This document shows, piece after piece, positions 8,470-16,029 of a stretch of 64,000 nucleotides of DNA (position 1 is the stretch's first letter; the number at the start of each line of letters is the position of its first letter). The stretch lies in assembly GCA_017999435.1 (NCBI GenBank), contig JAGNLV010000001.1, forward strand, positions 920,993 to 984,992. Reading direction: 5' to 3'. The DNA comes from Candidatus Zixiibacteriota bacterium. GTDB taxonomy: Bacteria; Zixibacteria; MSB-5A5; GN15; FEB-12. A program made the position numbers and the translations under genes. Under the pieces are notes generated by a model. The model had not been told where the DNA came from and did no database searches. It saw only the letters and a list, made by a program, of their open reading frames with translations.

Positions 8470-8946
8470 CTATCCGCCTTGCCGGCCGTCGAGGTAGAAG
8501 ACCATGACCAGGGCATCCTCAATGGGCCGCCGGTAGTAATTGGGCCGGCGATACAATATTCGGAACCCCTTTCTTTCGTAAAAGGTCCGGGCAACGTTGT
8601 TGCTGGACCGGACCTCCAGGAGCAGATACTGGCAACCGGCCGCGGTTGCCCGACCCAAGATAGCGCCCAGCAACATATTTGCAACCGATTTTCTGCGATG
8701 TTCGGGGCGGACGGCGATGTTGGTGAGGTGGGCCTCGACATCGACAGTGAAGTAGCAGGCGTAGCCGACCACGGCGCCGTCGATCTCGACCACAAGCGCC
8801 CCCCAGCCGTCGCCCCCGATCTGCTCCTCGAACGCGGAGCGCGGCCAGGGATCGGGGAAGATTTCCTTTTCCATGGCGACGACGGTATCGAGGTCGCGTG
8901 CGGCCATGTCCCGGAGGACGAGGTCATTTTTTTTTGCGTTGCTCAA
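8470..8946 (-). CDS. rimI: ribosomal-protein S18 N-alanine acetyltransferase (GNAT)
   Basis: 158 aa GNAT protein. LRDMAARDLDTVVAMEKEIF is the typical RimI opening. The acetyl-CoA loop is AVRPEHRRKSVANMLL and the C-terminal motif is SSNNVARTFYERKGF. The start is unusual: a TTG at 8946, inside the end of tsaB (23-nt overlap). The first in-frame ATG would remove part of the conserved first strand. A run of nine A lies in the overlap (plus-strand T9 at 8927-8935). The tsaE-tsaB-rimI order is conserved in many bacteria. Start position is uncertain, family is clear. Confidence 0.9.
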   Translation of the reverse strand: MSNAKKNDLVLRDMAARDLDTVVAMEKEIFPDPWPRSAFEEQIGGDGWGALVVEIDGAVVGYACYFTVDVEAHLTNIAVRPEHRRKSVANMLLGAILGRATAAGCQYLLLEVRSSNNVARTFYERKGFRILYRRPNYYRRPIEDALVMVFYLDGRQGG

Positions 8947-9601
8947 ACTTGATCTCGGCCTGCGATTTTTGCAGGTACCAGGGTTCGAGTTCGGCGGCCG
9001 CGGGAAGCGGTCGGCCGGAGTCCAGTTTTTCGCGGGCGATGACGAGCAGGTCGCCCGCGTCGTAGTCGAGCCGGTCGGACAGGTCGGGGTTGGCCAGGGC
9101 GGGCATTTTCTCGCGGATGGTCAGGCCGATCGCGGCCACGGCCGCGCGGCCGACGATCTCCGGCAGCGCACTGTAGCGCGCGATGACCGGCGGGCCGATG
9201 CTGAGGGGGCCGTTGATCGGGCAGCAGATCCCCTCGTCCCGGTTGAGGGGGACGATCACGTAGACGGGACGGGGGGCATCGGCGAGCCGGCGGGCGGCGA
9301 TTTCGAAAGCGGTGACCGGGACGAGCGGGAGGTCGAGGGCGACGACGAGGCCCTTGGCGGCGGCCAGGCCGATGCGGAGGCCGGTGAAGGAGCCGGGGCC
9401 GACCGAGACGGCGACGGCCTGGAGGTCGCGGACGGTGAGGCCGGCGGCGGCGAGCAGGTCGCCGAGGCGCGGCAGCAGCACCTGGCCGTGCGACTGCGGC
9501 ACGGCCTCGCGCACCTGGACGAGGCGGTCGGCGCCGAACGCCAGCGCCAACCGCAGCAGGGCGGTGGAAGTGTCGATAGCCAGGATGTTCTGCACGCTCA
9601 T
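8924..9601 (-). CDS. tsaB: tRNA t6A37 threonylcarbamoyladenosine factor TsaB
   Basis: 225 aa from the ATG at 9601, which overlaps the tsaE stop (ATGA). The ASKHA-fold N-terminus is clear: NILAIDTSTALLRLAL, QSHGQVLLPRL and the SVGPGSFTGLRIGLAAAKGL block typical of TsaB. TsaB partners with TsaD and TsaE to place threonylcarbamoyl on A37 of ANN-reading tRNAs. The end of the gene reads Gln-Arg-Lys-Lys-Lys-stop over an A9 run, which also lies in the rimI reading frame. TsaD is not in the window. Confidence 0.94.
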   Translation of the reverse strand: MSVQNILAIDTSTALLRLALAFGADRLVQVREAVPQSHGQVLLPRLGDLLAAAGLTVRDLQAVAVSVGPGSFTGLRIGLAAAKGLVVALDLPLVPVTAFEIAARRLADAPRPVYVIVPLNRDEGICCPINGPLSIGPPVIARYSALPEIVGRAAVAAIGLTIREKMPALANPDLSDRLDYDAGDLLVIAREKLDSGRPLPAAAELEPWYLQKSQAEIKFEQRKKK

Positions 9602-10044
9602 GGCCGGTCGTCCCCCACGACGCCGATATCGATCCGGCGGTTGTGTTCCCCCTCGACCCGGAAGACGGCCCGGTAGTACCGGGGGGGCAGGCAGTCCCCG
9701 GCCCGCTCGCCCCATTCGACGACGGTGATTCCCTCGCGGGCGAGGTAGTCGTTCCACCCGACCTCGAGCAATTCGGCGGGGTTGCCGATCCGGTAGAGAT
9801 CGAAGTGGTAGAGCGGCAGCCGCCCCTCGGGGTACTCGTTGACGATGGTGAAGGAGGGGGAATTGACGAGAGCGGGGTCGACGCCGAGGCCGCGGGCGAG
9901 GCCGCGCACGAAGACGGTCTTCCCCGCGCCCAGTTCGCCGGTGAGCACGATGAGGTCGCCGGGGCGGAGGAAGGGGACCAGTTTCTCCGCCAGCCCGACC
10001 GTCTCCGTTTCGGAGTGGGACACCACGTTCAGCACCGTCTGCAT
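9598..10044 (-). CDS. tsaE: tRNA t6A37 biosynthesis ATPase TsaE
   Basis: 148 aa, normal for TsaE. The Walker A motif GELGAGKT lies at ~36-43 and is followed by FVRGLARGLG. SPSFTIVNEY and LYHFDLYRI are family signatures, and VVEWGERA is the conserved late motif. TsaE binds the TsaB-TsaD complex and drives its ATP-dependent cycle. It begins 1 nt after the stop of the PorX-like gene and overlaps tsaB by 4 nt, so it is translated from the same message as the PorXY-like pair. Confidence 0.96.
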   Translation of the reverse strand: MQTVLNVVSHSETETVGLAEKLVPFLRPGDLIVLTGELGAGKTVFVRGLARGLGVDPALVNSPSFTIVNEYPEGRLPLYHFDLYRIGNPAELLEVGWNDYLAREGITVVEWGERAGDCLPPRYYRAVFRVEGEHNRRIDIGVVGDDRP

Positions 10045-10045
10045 A

Positions 10046-11608
10046 TCACCGCGGGTTGAGGGTGGCGACGGGGACCACCATTTCTTCCAGCGAAACGCCG
10101 CCGTGCTGGAACGAGTTCTGAAACTGGCGGATCATTTCGTTGTAGTTGTTGGGGTAGACGAAGAAGAAGTCCTCGCGGGCGAGGATGTAGGTGGTGGCGA
10201 GGGTGAGCAGGGGCAGGCGCCAGTCTTTCGGTTTCTTGACCAGGATCGAGTCATTGGGATCGGAGTTGAGGTTGTCGCCGTACTTGTAGCGGAGGTTGGT
10301 CGAGGTGGTCCGCTTGCCGTGGGCCATCGTGCCCCGCCGGCACAGCACCGAGCCGTGGTCGGTGGTGACAATGACGGTGGTGTCGCGGCGGCCGGCGAAG
10401 AGCTTGAGCATGGCGAAGAGAGGCGAGTGGATGAACCAGGTCTGCATGAGGGTGCGGAAGGCGGCCTCCGAGCCGGCGATTTCCTTGAGGATGACGTTGT
10501 TCGAGCGGCCGTGGGCGAGGATGTCGAGGAAGTTGAAGACGAAGGTGGCGACCGGGGCGTCGTAGAAGTCGGCGAGGCGCCGGACCACCTGGTCGCCCTC
10601 GGTGTTGTTGTAGATCTTGACGTACTTCATCTGGCGCGCCTGGTCGAAGCCGTGGCGCTGGAGGTTGTCCTCAAAGAGTTCATCCTCGAGGCGGTTGAGC
10701 GAGCCCTCGGCCTGGGTCCGGTAGAGGTCGGGGCGGGCCTGGGCGATTTCATCGGGGAACAGCCCGGCGAAGAGGGCGTTGCGGGCGAAGGGGGTGGCCG
10801 AGGGGAGGATGGAGAAGTAGTAGTCGCGGCGGACGTCGTAGTACTCGGCGATGAGCGGCTCGACCATCAGCCACTGGTCCAGGCGCATGCAGTCGACGAC
10901 GATGAAGACGAGCTTGCGCTTCTCGCGGAGGTGGGGAAAGAGGAAGCGTTCGGCCAGGCGCGGGGACAGGGTCGGGGCGCGGTCGCTGTGGAGCCAGTCG
11001 AGGTAGTTGCGGTCGAGGTATTTGGTGAACTCGGTGTTCCACTCTTTGCGGGAGCCCTCGAGGGCCTGTTCCAGTCCGACGTCGGCGTGGCGGTCGAGTT
11101 CGAGGTTCCAGGCGGCGAGGACGCGGCCGGCCTCGTACCAGTCCTCGGGCTCGAGGCGGCCGAAGAGTTTCTGGTTGAAGCGGTTCATTTCGGTGACGTA
11201 GCGCTGCATGGTGCTGCTGCTGATGATCCGCTTGGCCTCGAGCATGCGCTTGATGACCGACAGGATCTGGGTCGGGTTGACCGGTTTGGTGAGGTAATCG
11301 TCGATCTTCTGCCCGATCGCCTGGTCCATGAGAGTCTCTTCTTCGGACTTGGTGACCATGACGACGGGGAGGTGGGGCCGGATTTCCTTGATCTCCTCGA
11401 GGGTCGTCAGGCCGTCCTTGCCGGGCATCATTTCGTCGAGGAGGACGAGGTCGAAGGATTTGCGGCGCACGAGCTCGACGGCGTCGTCGCCCGACACCGC
11501 GCCTTCCACCGCGTAGCCGCGTTTTTCGAGGAAGAGGATGTGCGACTTGAGGGAGTCGATTTCATCATCGACCCAGAGAATTCGCTTTTGTTCGGCCGAT
11601 CCGGGCAT
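10046..11608 (-). CDS. porX: PorX-like response regulator with PglZ domain
   Basis: 520 aa, close to the ~518 aa of Porphyromonas PorX. The CheY-type receiver is at 1-125 (DDE at 14-16, phospho-Asp D58, K108 in LTKPV). A helical linker is at ~130-225. The C-terminal PglZ domain (alkaline-phosphatase fold) shows VVDCMRLDQW at ~237-246, SILPSATPFARNA with Thr near 272, and TTDHGS, fitting the metal-binding nucleophile and Asp/His ligands. In Bacteroidota, PorX with kinase PorY controls T9SS genes, partly through ECF factor SigP. Two T9SS-tailed proteins and an ECF sigma lie in this window, which supports the same role. Orthology rests on domain order, length and the kinase neighbour. Confidence 0.85.
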   Translation of the reverse strand: MPGSAEQKRILWVDDEIDSLKSHILFLEKRGYAVEGAVSGDDAVELVRRKSFDLVLLDEMMPGKDGLTTLEEIKEIRPHLPVVMVTKSEEETLMDQAIGQKIDDYLTKPVNPTQILSVIKRMLEAKRIISSSTMQRYVTEMNRFNQKLFGRLEPEDWYEAGRVLAAWNLELDRHADVGLEQALEGSRKEWNTEFTKYLDRNYLDWLHSDRAPTLSPRLAERFLFPHLREKRKLVFIVVDCMRLDQWLMVEPLIAEYYDVRRDYYFSILPSATPFARNALFAGLFPDEIAQARPDLYRTQAEGSLNRLEDELFEDNLQRHGFDQARQMKYVKIYNNTEGDQVVRRLADFYDAPVATFVFNFLDILAHGRSNNVILKEIAGSEAAFRTLMQTWFIHSPLFAMLKLFAGRRDTTVIVTTDHGSVLCRRGTMAHGKRTTSTNLRYKYGDNLNSDPNDSILVKKPKDWRLPLLTLATTYILAREDFFFVYPNNYNEMIRQFQNSFQHGGVSLEEMVVPVATLNPR

Positions 11609-11616
11609 GGTAGATC

Positions 11617-12873
11617 CTATCGTTGGGTGGAGGCGGGCAGCGTGATCTCGAAGACCGTTTCGCCGGGTTTCGAGCGTTTGAGCGTGACGCGTCCGCGGTG
11701 GTATTCTTCGACAATGCGGCGCACGAGGGTCAGGCCAAGGCCCCACCCCCGCTTCTTGGTGGTGAATCCGGGGCGGAAGATGCGGCGCTGGGCGGCCGCC
11801 GGGATGCCGGCGCCGTTGTCCTCGACATCGATCACCACGCACTGCCGGTGGGGGAGGTAGGAGGTGGTGAAGAGGACGCGCCCGGCTTTGGGATCCACCG
11901 CCTGGAGGGAATTCTTGATGAGGTTTTCGATGGCCCATCCGAAGAGTTCGGGGTTGAGATCGACCGGGGGGAGCTCGCCGCGGCGGACGTCGAGGGTGAT
12001 GCCCTGGCCCTCGAAGGGCAGGCGGCGGCGGAAGTACTCGACGGCGTCGGCAACCGCCCGGTTGACGTCGGCCGGGTGCAGCTCGGGGATGGACCCGATC
12101 TGGCCGAAGCGGTTGGCGACTTTCTGGAGCCGGTCGATGTCGATGCGCATATTCTCGAGACCGTCGGCAAACTGCGCCTGCAGTTGGGCGCGGTCGGCGG
12201 CCGGGTCGCACTCGGCCCGCATGACCTCGATCCAGCCCATGAGCGAGGAGATCGGCGTGCCGAGCTGGTGGGCGGTCTCCTTGGCCATGCCGACCCAGAT
12301 GTGGCGTTCCTCGCTGCGGCGGATGTTGTGGTAGCCGACGAGGGCGACGGCGAGGAAAGCGAGGACGATGCTGATTTCGACGAAGGGCATGTAGCGGAGC
12401 CGGGTGATGGCGTCGGTGTCGCCGTAGAGGAAGTAGTTGACGTGGCCCTCGCCGAAGTGCAGGGGGAATTCCTGGTTGCGGGCGGCCATGCTCTCGGCCA
12501 GGCGGCGGAGGGTCGCCAGCGCCTTAGGCGAGTTCTCGGTCGGCCCGATGCCCTTGATGTTGCGCCAGTGGATCGGCTCCCGGTTCTGGTCGAGGACAAT
12601 GATCGGGAAATCGGCTTTCACGATGATTTCGTCGAAGATGAACTGGAGTTCCTCGCCCGATGTGTTGGAGTTGGCGGCAAGCTGCCACATCTTGACGTAC
12701 TTCTCCACCTGGCTGCGGGTGCCCTCCTTGAGGCGGTCGATGACATTGAGCGTATACCAGATGAAGACGAGCGAGATGGCGACCACGCCGACCAGGAGGA
12801 AGCCGTTGTAGAAGGTCGACTTGCCGACATAGAGCCGGTTGGTCAGACTGAATCTGCTCAGCGGTTTGGGCAT
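11617..12873 (-). CDS. porY: PorY-like membrane sensor histidine kinase
   Basis: 418 aa. The ATG at 12873 overlaps the serS stop by 1 nt. Transmembrane segments are at ~24-43 and ~165-181, with a ~120-residue periplasmic sensor between them. No HAMP domain is obvious. The phospho-site H202 sits in AKETAHQLGTPISSLMGW; the HQLGTP version of the H box is the one found in PorY. The HATPase has NLIKNSLQA, DNGAGI and a GWGLGLTL G2 box. The PorX-like gene follows after 8 nt, its SD overlapping the kinase stop. The pair is therefore a cognate two-component system. The sensed signal is unknown. Confidence 0.82.
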   Translation of the reverse strand: MPKPLSRFSLTNRLYVGKSTFYNGFLLVGVVAISLVFIWYTLNVIDRLKEGTRSQVEKYVKMWQLAANSNTSGEELQFIFDEIIVKADFPIIVLDQNREPIHWRNIKGIGPTENSPKALATLRRLAESMAARNQEFPLHFGEGHVNYFLYGDTDAITRLRYMPFVEISIVLAFLAVALVGYHNIRRSEERHIWVGMAKETAHQLGTPISSLMGWIEVMRAECDPAADRAQLQAQFADGLENMRIDIDRLQKVANRFGQIGSIPELHPADVNRAVADAVEYFRRRLPFEGQGITLDVRRGELPPVDLNPELFGWAIENLIKNSLQAVDPKAGRVLFTTSYLPHRQCVVIDVEDNGAGIPAAAQRRIFRPGFTTKKRGWGLGLTLVRRIVEEYHRGRVTLKRSKPGETVFEITLPASTQR

Positions 12874-14132
12874 CAGCCGATCCTGGCGAGGCCTCCCATG
12901 TAGGGCCGGAGGACTTCGGGGACAGTCACGGAACCGTCGGCGTTCTGGTAGTTTTCGAGAATTGCCGGGACAAGGCGGGCGAGGGCCAGTCCGCTCCCGT
13001 TGAGGGTGTGCGGAAAGCGCACCTTCTTGTCCTCGTCGCGGAAGCGGCAGTTCATGCGGCGGGCCTGGAAATCCTCGAAGTTGGAGCAGGAGGAGATTTC
13101 GAGCCAGCGTTCGATCCCGGCGGCCCAGAGTTCGATGTCGTAGCATTTGGCGGCGGCGAACGAGAGATCGGCGGAGGCGAGCAGGCCGACGCGGTAGGGG
13201 ATGCGGAGCCCCTGGAGGATTTTCTCGGCCTGAGCGACGAGCGACTCGAGTTCGTCGTAGGAAGTTTCGGGTCGCACGATTTTCACCATCTCGACTTTGT
13301 GGAACTGGTGGACGCGGATCATGCCGCGGGTGTCTTTGCCGGCCGCCCCGGCCTCGCGGCGGAAACAGGGGGAATGCCCGACCACGAGGATCGGCAGCCG
13401 GCGATAGTCGAGGATCTCCTGCCGGAACAGGTTGGTCAGCGACACCTCGGCGGTCGGGATGAGCCACATGTTGTCCTCGGTGCGGTACATGTCCTCGGTC
13501 ATTTTGGGCAACTGCCCGGTGCCGAACATGGTCTCCTCGGTGACCAGGTAGGGAGCGGCGTGCTCGCAGAAACCGCCGGCGGCGTGGGTGTCGAGCATGT
13601 AGGCGATGAGCGCGCGTTCGAGGCGGGCGCCGAGGCCGCGCAGGGCGTAGAAGCCGGCGCCGGAGACTTTGGTGGCGGCCGCGATGTCTAGGATGCCGAG
13701 CTGCTCGCCGATCTCCCAGTGGGGGCGGACCGGGAAGGCGGGCGCGGGCAGGTCGCCCCAGCGGCGCACGATTTTCATATCAGCCTCGCCGCCCACCGGG
13801 ACTGATTCGTGGGGGAGGTTCGGGATCCATGAAAGCCGGGTCTGGAGGTCGTCCTCGACCGCGCGGAGGTCGGCGTCGAGCTGGACGATTTGGTCGCCGA
13901 CCCGGCGCATCTCGGCGACGAGGTCATCGGCAGGCTCGTGGGCTTTCTTTTTGCGGGCGATGTCGGCGGTGACGCGGTTGCGCTCGGCTTTGAGGGCCTC
14001 GGTGCGGCTGATAATATCGCGGCGCCGGGCGTCGACGGCCAGCAGCGCGTCGATGTCCGAGCGGTCGTTCTTCTTGGCAATACCGGCCTTGACGGCCTCC
14101 GGGTTTTCCCGGATGAATTTGAGGTCAAGCAT
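12873..14132 (-). CDS. serS: seryl-tRNA synthetase
   Basis: 419 aa, standard length. The N-terminal tRNA-binding coiled coil is at ~30-105 (MLDLKFIRENPEAVKAGIAKK start). The class II core carries motif 2 (FRREAGAAGKDTRGMIRVHQFHK split over ~275-297) and motif 3 (NGSGLALARLVPAILENYQ). EISSCSNFEDFQARRM is the SerRS signature before motif 3. It charges tRNA-Ser in the cytoplasm. It is the first gene of the long operon, and tandem promoter-like sequences lie directly upstream. Confidence 0.98.
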   Translation of the reverse strand: MLDLKFIRENPEAVKAGIAKKNDRSDIDALLAVDARRRDIISRTEALKAERNRVTADIARKKKAHEPADDLVAEMRRVGDQIVQLDADLRAVEDDLQTRLSWIPNLPHESVPVGGEADMKIVRRWGDLPAPAFPVRPHWEIGEQLGILDIAAATKVSGAGFYALRGLGARLERALIAYMLDTHAAGGFCEHAAPYLVTEETMFGTGQLPKMTEDMYRTEDNMWLIPTAEVSLTNLFRQEILDYRRLPILVVGHSPCFRREAGAAGKDTRGMIRVHQFHKVEMVKIVRPETSYDELESLVAQAEKILQGLRIPYRVGLLASADLSFAAAKCYDIELWAAGIERWLEISSCSNFEDFQARRMNCRFRDEDKKVRFPHTLNGSGLALARLVPAILENYQNADGSVTVPEVLRPYMGGLARIG

Positions 14133-14156
14133 CGGTCGTGTCCATCCTGCTACAGA

Positions 14157-14219
14157 ATTATAGCCAGTCGGGGCGGCACCAGTTCATTCCAAAATAGGCA
14201 ATCCCGGTCCCTGAGTCAA
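14157..14219 (-). promoter_or_regulatory. tandem sigma-70-type promoters of the serS operon
   Basis: On the minus strand TTGACT (14214-14219) and TATTTT (14191-14196) are separated by 17 nt. Closer to serS a perfect TATAAT (14157-14162) is preceded at 18 nt by a weak TGAACT. The proximal one would start transcription ~20 nt before the serS ATG. Confidence 0.5.
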
Positions 14220-14256
14220 ACCAACAAGTTGTGCTGCAACAAACACTTTCGGGTGC

Positions 14257-14282
14257 GGGGGCCGACGGGCGGGGGTGGGGGG
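14257..14282 (+). other. potential G-quadruplex between divergent serS and rpmB
   Basis: Four G-runs of 5, 3, 5 and 6 are separated by loops of 5, 1 and 1 nt, which satisfies the G3+N1-7 rule. It lies upstream of both divergent promoters. Formation in vivo is unknown. Confidence 0.35.
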
Positions 14283-14350
14283 TGGCCCGGCCGGGGTAGG
14301 TTGACGGCGGCCGGGGGGGCGGCAAAATGGCGCCGACCGGCAAAAAGGGC

Positions 14351-14378
14351 TTGCCTTTTGGGGCGGGGATTGTAAATT
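14351..14378 (+). promoter_or_regulatory. putative rpmB promoter
   Basis: TTGCCT (14351-14356) and TAAATT (14373-14378) are separated by 16 nt and lie ~35 nt before the rpmB start. Each matches the sigma-70 consensus at four of six positions. Confidence 0.4.
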
Positions 14379-14414
14379 AAAAGGCTCTGGCGCGAAAGGA
14401 GATAGTTGGTAGTC

Positions 14415-14648
14415 ATGTCCAAAGCCTGTGATATTTGCGGCAAGCGGCCGGCGACCGGACGGAATGTATCGCACGCCCACAACAAGACGCCGCGGCGGTT
14501 CTACCCGAACCTGCAGAATGTCCGCGCGGTCGTCAACGGCGTGCCGAAACACCTCTCGGTGTGCACATCCTGCCTCAAGGCGGGGAAGGTCATGAAGAAT
14601 GTCCGGGGGCGGCGCCCCAGGATGGTTCCGGCCGAGACTACGAAGTAA
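14415..14648 (+). CDS. rpmB: 50S ribosomal protein bL28
   Basis: 77 aa. [12 protein letters not shown] opens like bL28, with the zinc-type CDICG and CTSC pairs; [20 protein letters not shown] is the family signature. It is a structural protein of the large ribosomal subunit. The ATG at 14415 agrees with the family start. AAGGAG (14396-14401) is 13 nt upstream, which is long, and a TTG at 14406 would sit only 4 nt from it. It is monocistronic, with its own promoter and a strong terminator at 14686-14713. Confidence 0.95.
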   Translation: MSKACDICGKRPATGRNVSHAHNKTPRRFYPNLQNVRAVVNGVPKHLSVCTSCLKAGKVMKNVRGRRPRMVPAETTK

Positions 14649-14685
14649 CCGCCGCGGCGCGCGGCGGTTCTGCCGAACGATATGG

Positions 14686-14713
14686 AAAACCGCTGGCCGA
14701 CAGCGGTTTTTTT
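14686..14713 (+). terminator. rpmB rho-independent terminator
   Basis: A 10-bp stem (14686-14695 with 14701-14710) and 5-nt loop end in a run of seven T. It lies 38 nt after the rpmB stop. Confidence 0.85.
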
Positions 14714-14736
14714 GCTGCCGGAAATCGGCCCAACAG

Positions 14737-14766
14737 AAAACCGCCGGGTTGGGGAACCCGGCGGTT
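14737..14766 (-). terminator. terminator of the flagellin-like gene
   Basis: A perfect 12-bp stem (14739-14750 with 14755-14766, GGGG loop) lies 48 bp beyond the flagellin-like stop. On the minus strand it ends in four T. It faces the rpmB terminator, separating convergent genes. Confidence 0.5.
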
Positions 14767-14814
14767 GGTGCAAACAGGGGGCACTCCTATTGCCGCATCA
14801 GGGGGGAGAAGGAG

Positions 14815-15579
14815 TCAGTCATCCCACAACGACAAGACGCTTTCGGCGGTCACCCGGCTGTGGGCCAGGAGCGCCAGGCCGGCCCGCAGGCGGATTGACT
14901 CGGCGAGAAAACTCGTGTACTCGGCGGCGACATCGGTCCCGCACAGTTCGCTTTCGGCGGCGACCAGGTCGCGGCGCGCGGCCGTAAACATGCGCTGCTG
15001 CGCCTCCAGGTCGCGGCGCTGGGCCGCCCCCACATCGATCTGGACCGTGTCCACCTGCCGGACGGCGCTGTCGATCGCGGCGATCGCGGATTCGGCCGCG
15101 GCCGGCGCGGACAGGTCGATGCGGATCGTCGTGAGTTTCGCCAGCGAACCGGTAGCGCCATCGAAGAGATACCGTCCGTTGTACTCGGCGCACGAGATCA
15201 CCCGGTTGTAGGCCTCGACGATATTCTGCGCGGCCGTGTCGTAGGCAGCCTGCATCGCCGGCTCGTGGCCCCCCTCGCCGGCGGCACCGAGCGCCAGCGA
15301 TCTCAGCCCGGTCAGGTGGGAGCGGAGTTCCATGAGCGCGGATGAGGCGCACTCGTATTTCTGCTGCCGGGCGGCAAGGTTTTCGATCTGCCTCTCGAGC
15401 GAGGCCGTCTGCGCCCGCAGGCGCTCCGATAGGATGAGGATCGCCGGGCTGTCGGAGGCCCGGTTGATGGCCAGCCCGGAGGTGAGTCTCTCCATGGAGG
15501 AATAGAGGGCGAGTTCCGAGGCGTTGAGCCGTCGGACCAGATCCCAGGCGCTGATGTCGGTGCGAATTCCCAGACCCAT
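14815..15579 (-). CDS. minimal flagellin-like protein
   Basis: 254 aa from the ATG at 15579 (MGLGIRTDISAWDLVRRL, matching flagellin N-termini). The N-terminal D0/D1 helix is clear: SMERLTSGLAINRASDSPAILILSERL split over ~24-50. The C-terminal flagellin domain is also clear (DVGAAQRRDLEAQ, then ...TDVAAEYTSFLAESI and VLSLW at the end). The variable D2/D3 region is almost absent, so this is close to the bare D0-D1 core. It could be a short flagellin or a hook-associated FlgL-like protein, but the VLSLW ending favours flagellin. No other flagellar gene is in the window. A perfect 16-bp palindrome lies ~86 bp upstream. Confidence 0.78.
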   Translation of the reverse strand: MGLGIRTDISAWDLVRRLNASELALYSSMERLTSGLAINRASDSPAILILSERLRAQTASLERQIENLAARQQKYECASSALMELRSHLTGLRSLALGAAGEGGHEPAMQAAYDTAAQNIVEAYNRVISCAEYNGRYLFDGATGSLAKLTTIRIDLSAPAAAESAIAAIDSAVRQVDTVQIDVGAAQRRDLEAQQRMFTAARRDLVAAESELCGTDVAAEYTSFLAESIRLRAGLALLAHSRVTAESVLSLWDD

Positions 15580-15664
15580 AGGCATCCACCGTTTCATGCC
15601 GATCCGGAGGCGGATGTCGGCGGGAACATTCTGAGCAGCACCGGTGCCCGGCCGCACAAATCAA

Positions 15665-15680
15665 GGATAATCGATTATCC
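15665..15680. promoter_or_regulatory. perfect 16-bp palindrome upstream of flagellin-like gene
   Basis: GGATAATCGATTATCC is fully self-complementary and AT-rich in a GC-rich setting, so it may be an operator for a dimeric regulator of the flagellin-like gene. No matching copy was noticed elsewhere. Confidence 0.35.
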
Positions 15681-15861
15681 GGCATGTGGTTGCCGGTAAT
15701 CACGCCCGGTCGGCGGAAGCCCGGCGGGCGGCGGGATTGTCGGTTTTGCGCCACACGTTGATGGACGTCGCCGACAGCGAGCAGCACAGCGGCGGGGTCT
15801 GGGGAGGGCGCTTTTGCGAAGCGCGTTCCGAGGCCGCCGAGATCAGAAAGACACCGCACGC

Positions 15862-15969
15862 GGCCAACCTCCGCAGGACAGGGGTTTGGTAGGTCAGGAG
15901 CTTCATGGTCCTGACGGCGCCGTTTGCGTCGTTGGCAAGAATGTCAGGACCACAAGGGTCCTGACCTAC
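15862..15969 (-). repeat. REP-like dispersed palindromic repeat, copy 1
   Basis: On the minus strand it reads GTAGGTCAGGACCC... It carries two palindromes built on GTCAGGACC/GGTCCTGAC separated by ~25 nt of unlike sequence, then a conserved tail ending CCTGTCCTGCGGAnGTTGGCC. The first 33 nt are identical to copy 2 (23381-23487, opposite orientation), and the second palindrome and tail differ at a few positions. It lies downstream of the M48 protease gene. No REP-associated transposase (RAYT) is in the window. Confidence 0.75.
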
Positions 15970-16029
15970 ATGGACAAGAGGCCAATGCCTCCTCCCAGCC
16001 GCCGCCTTCCCGGTGCTGCTTCCCGGCCT

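Larger units (their letters stand above)
15580..16029. other. 450-bp intergenic region: palindrome and REP-like repeat
   Basis: No convincing gene is seen. It holds the 16-bp palindrome at 15665-15680 and repeat copy 1 at 15862-15969. The remainder (15681-15861 and 15970-16029) shows nothing I can name. Confidence 0.6.

Noticed and set aside
15681-15861. Small gene between the palindrome and repeat copy 1
   Set aside because: Short frames here have no SD and no recognisable product.
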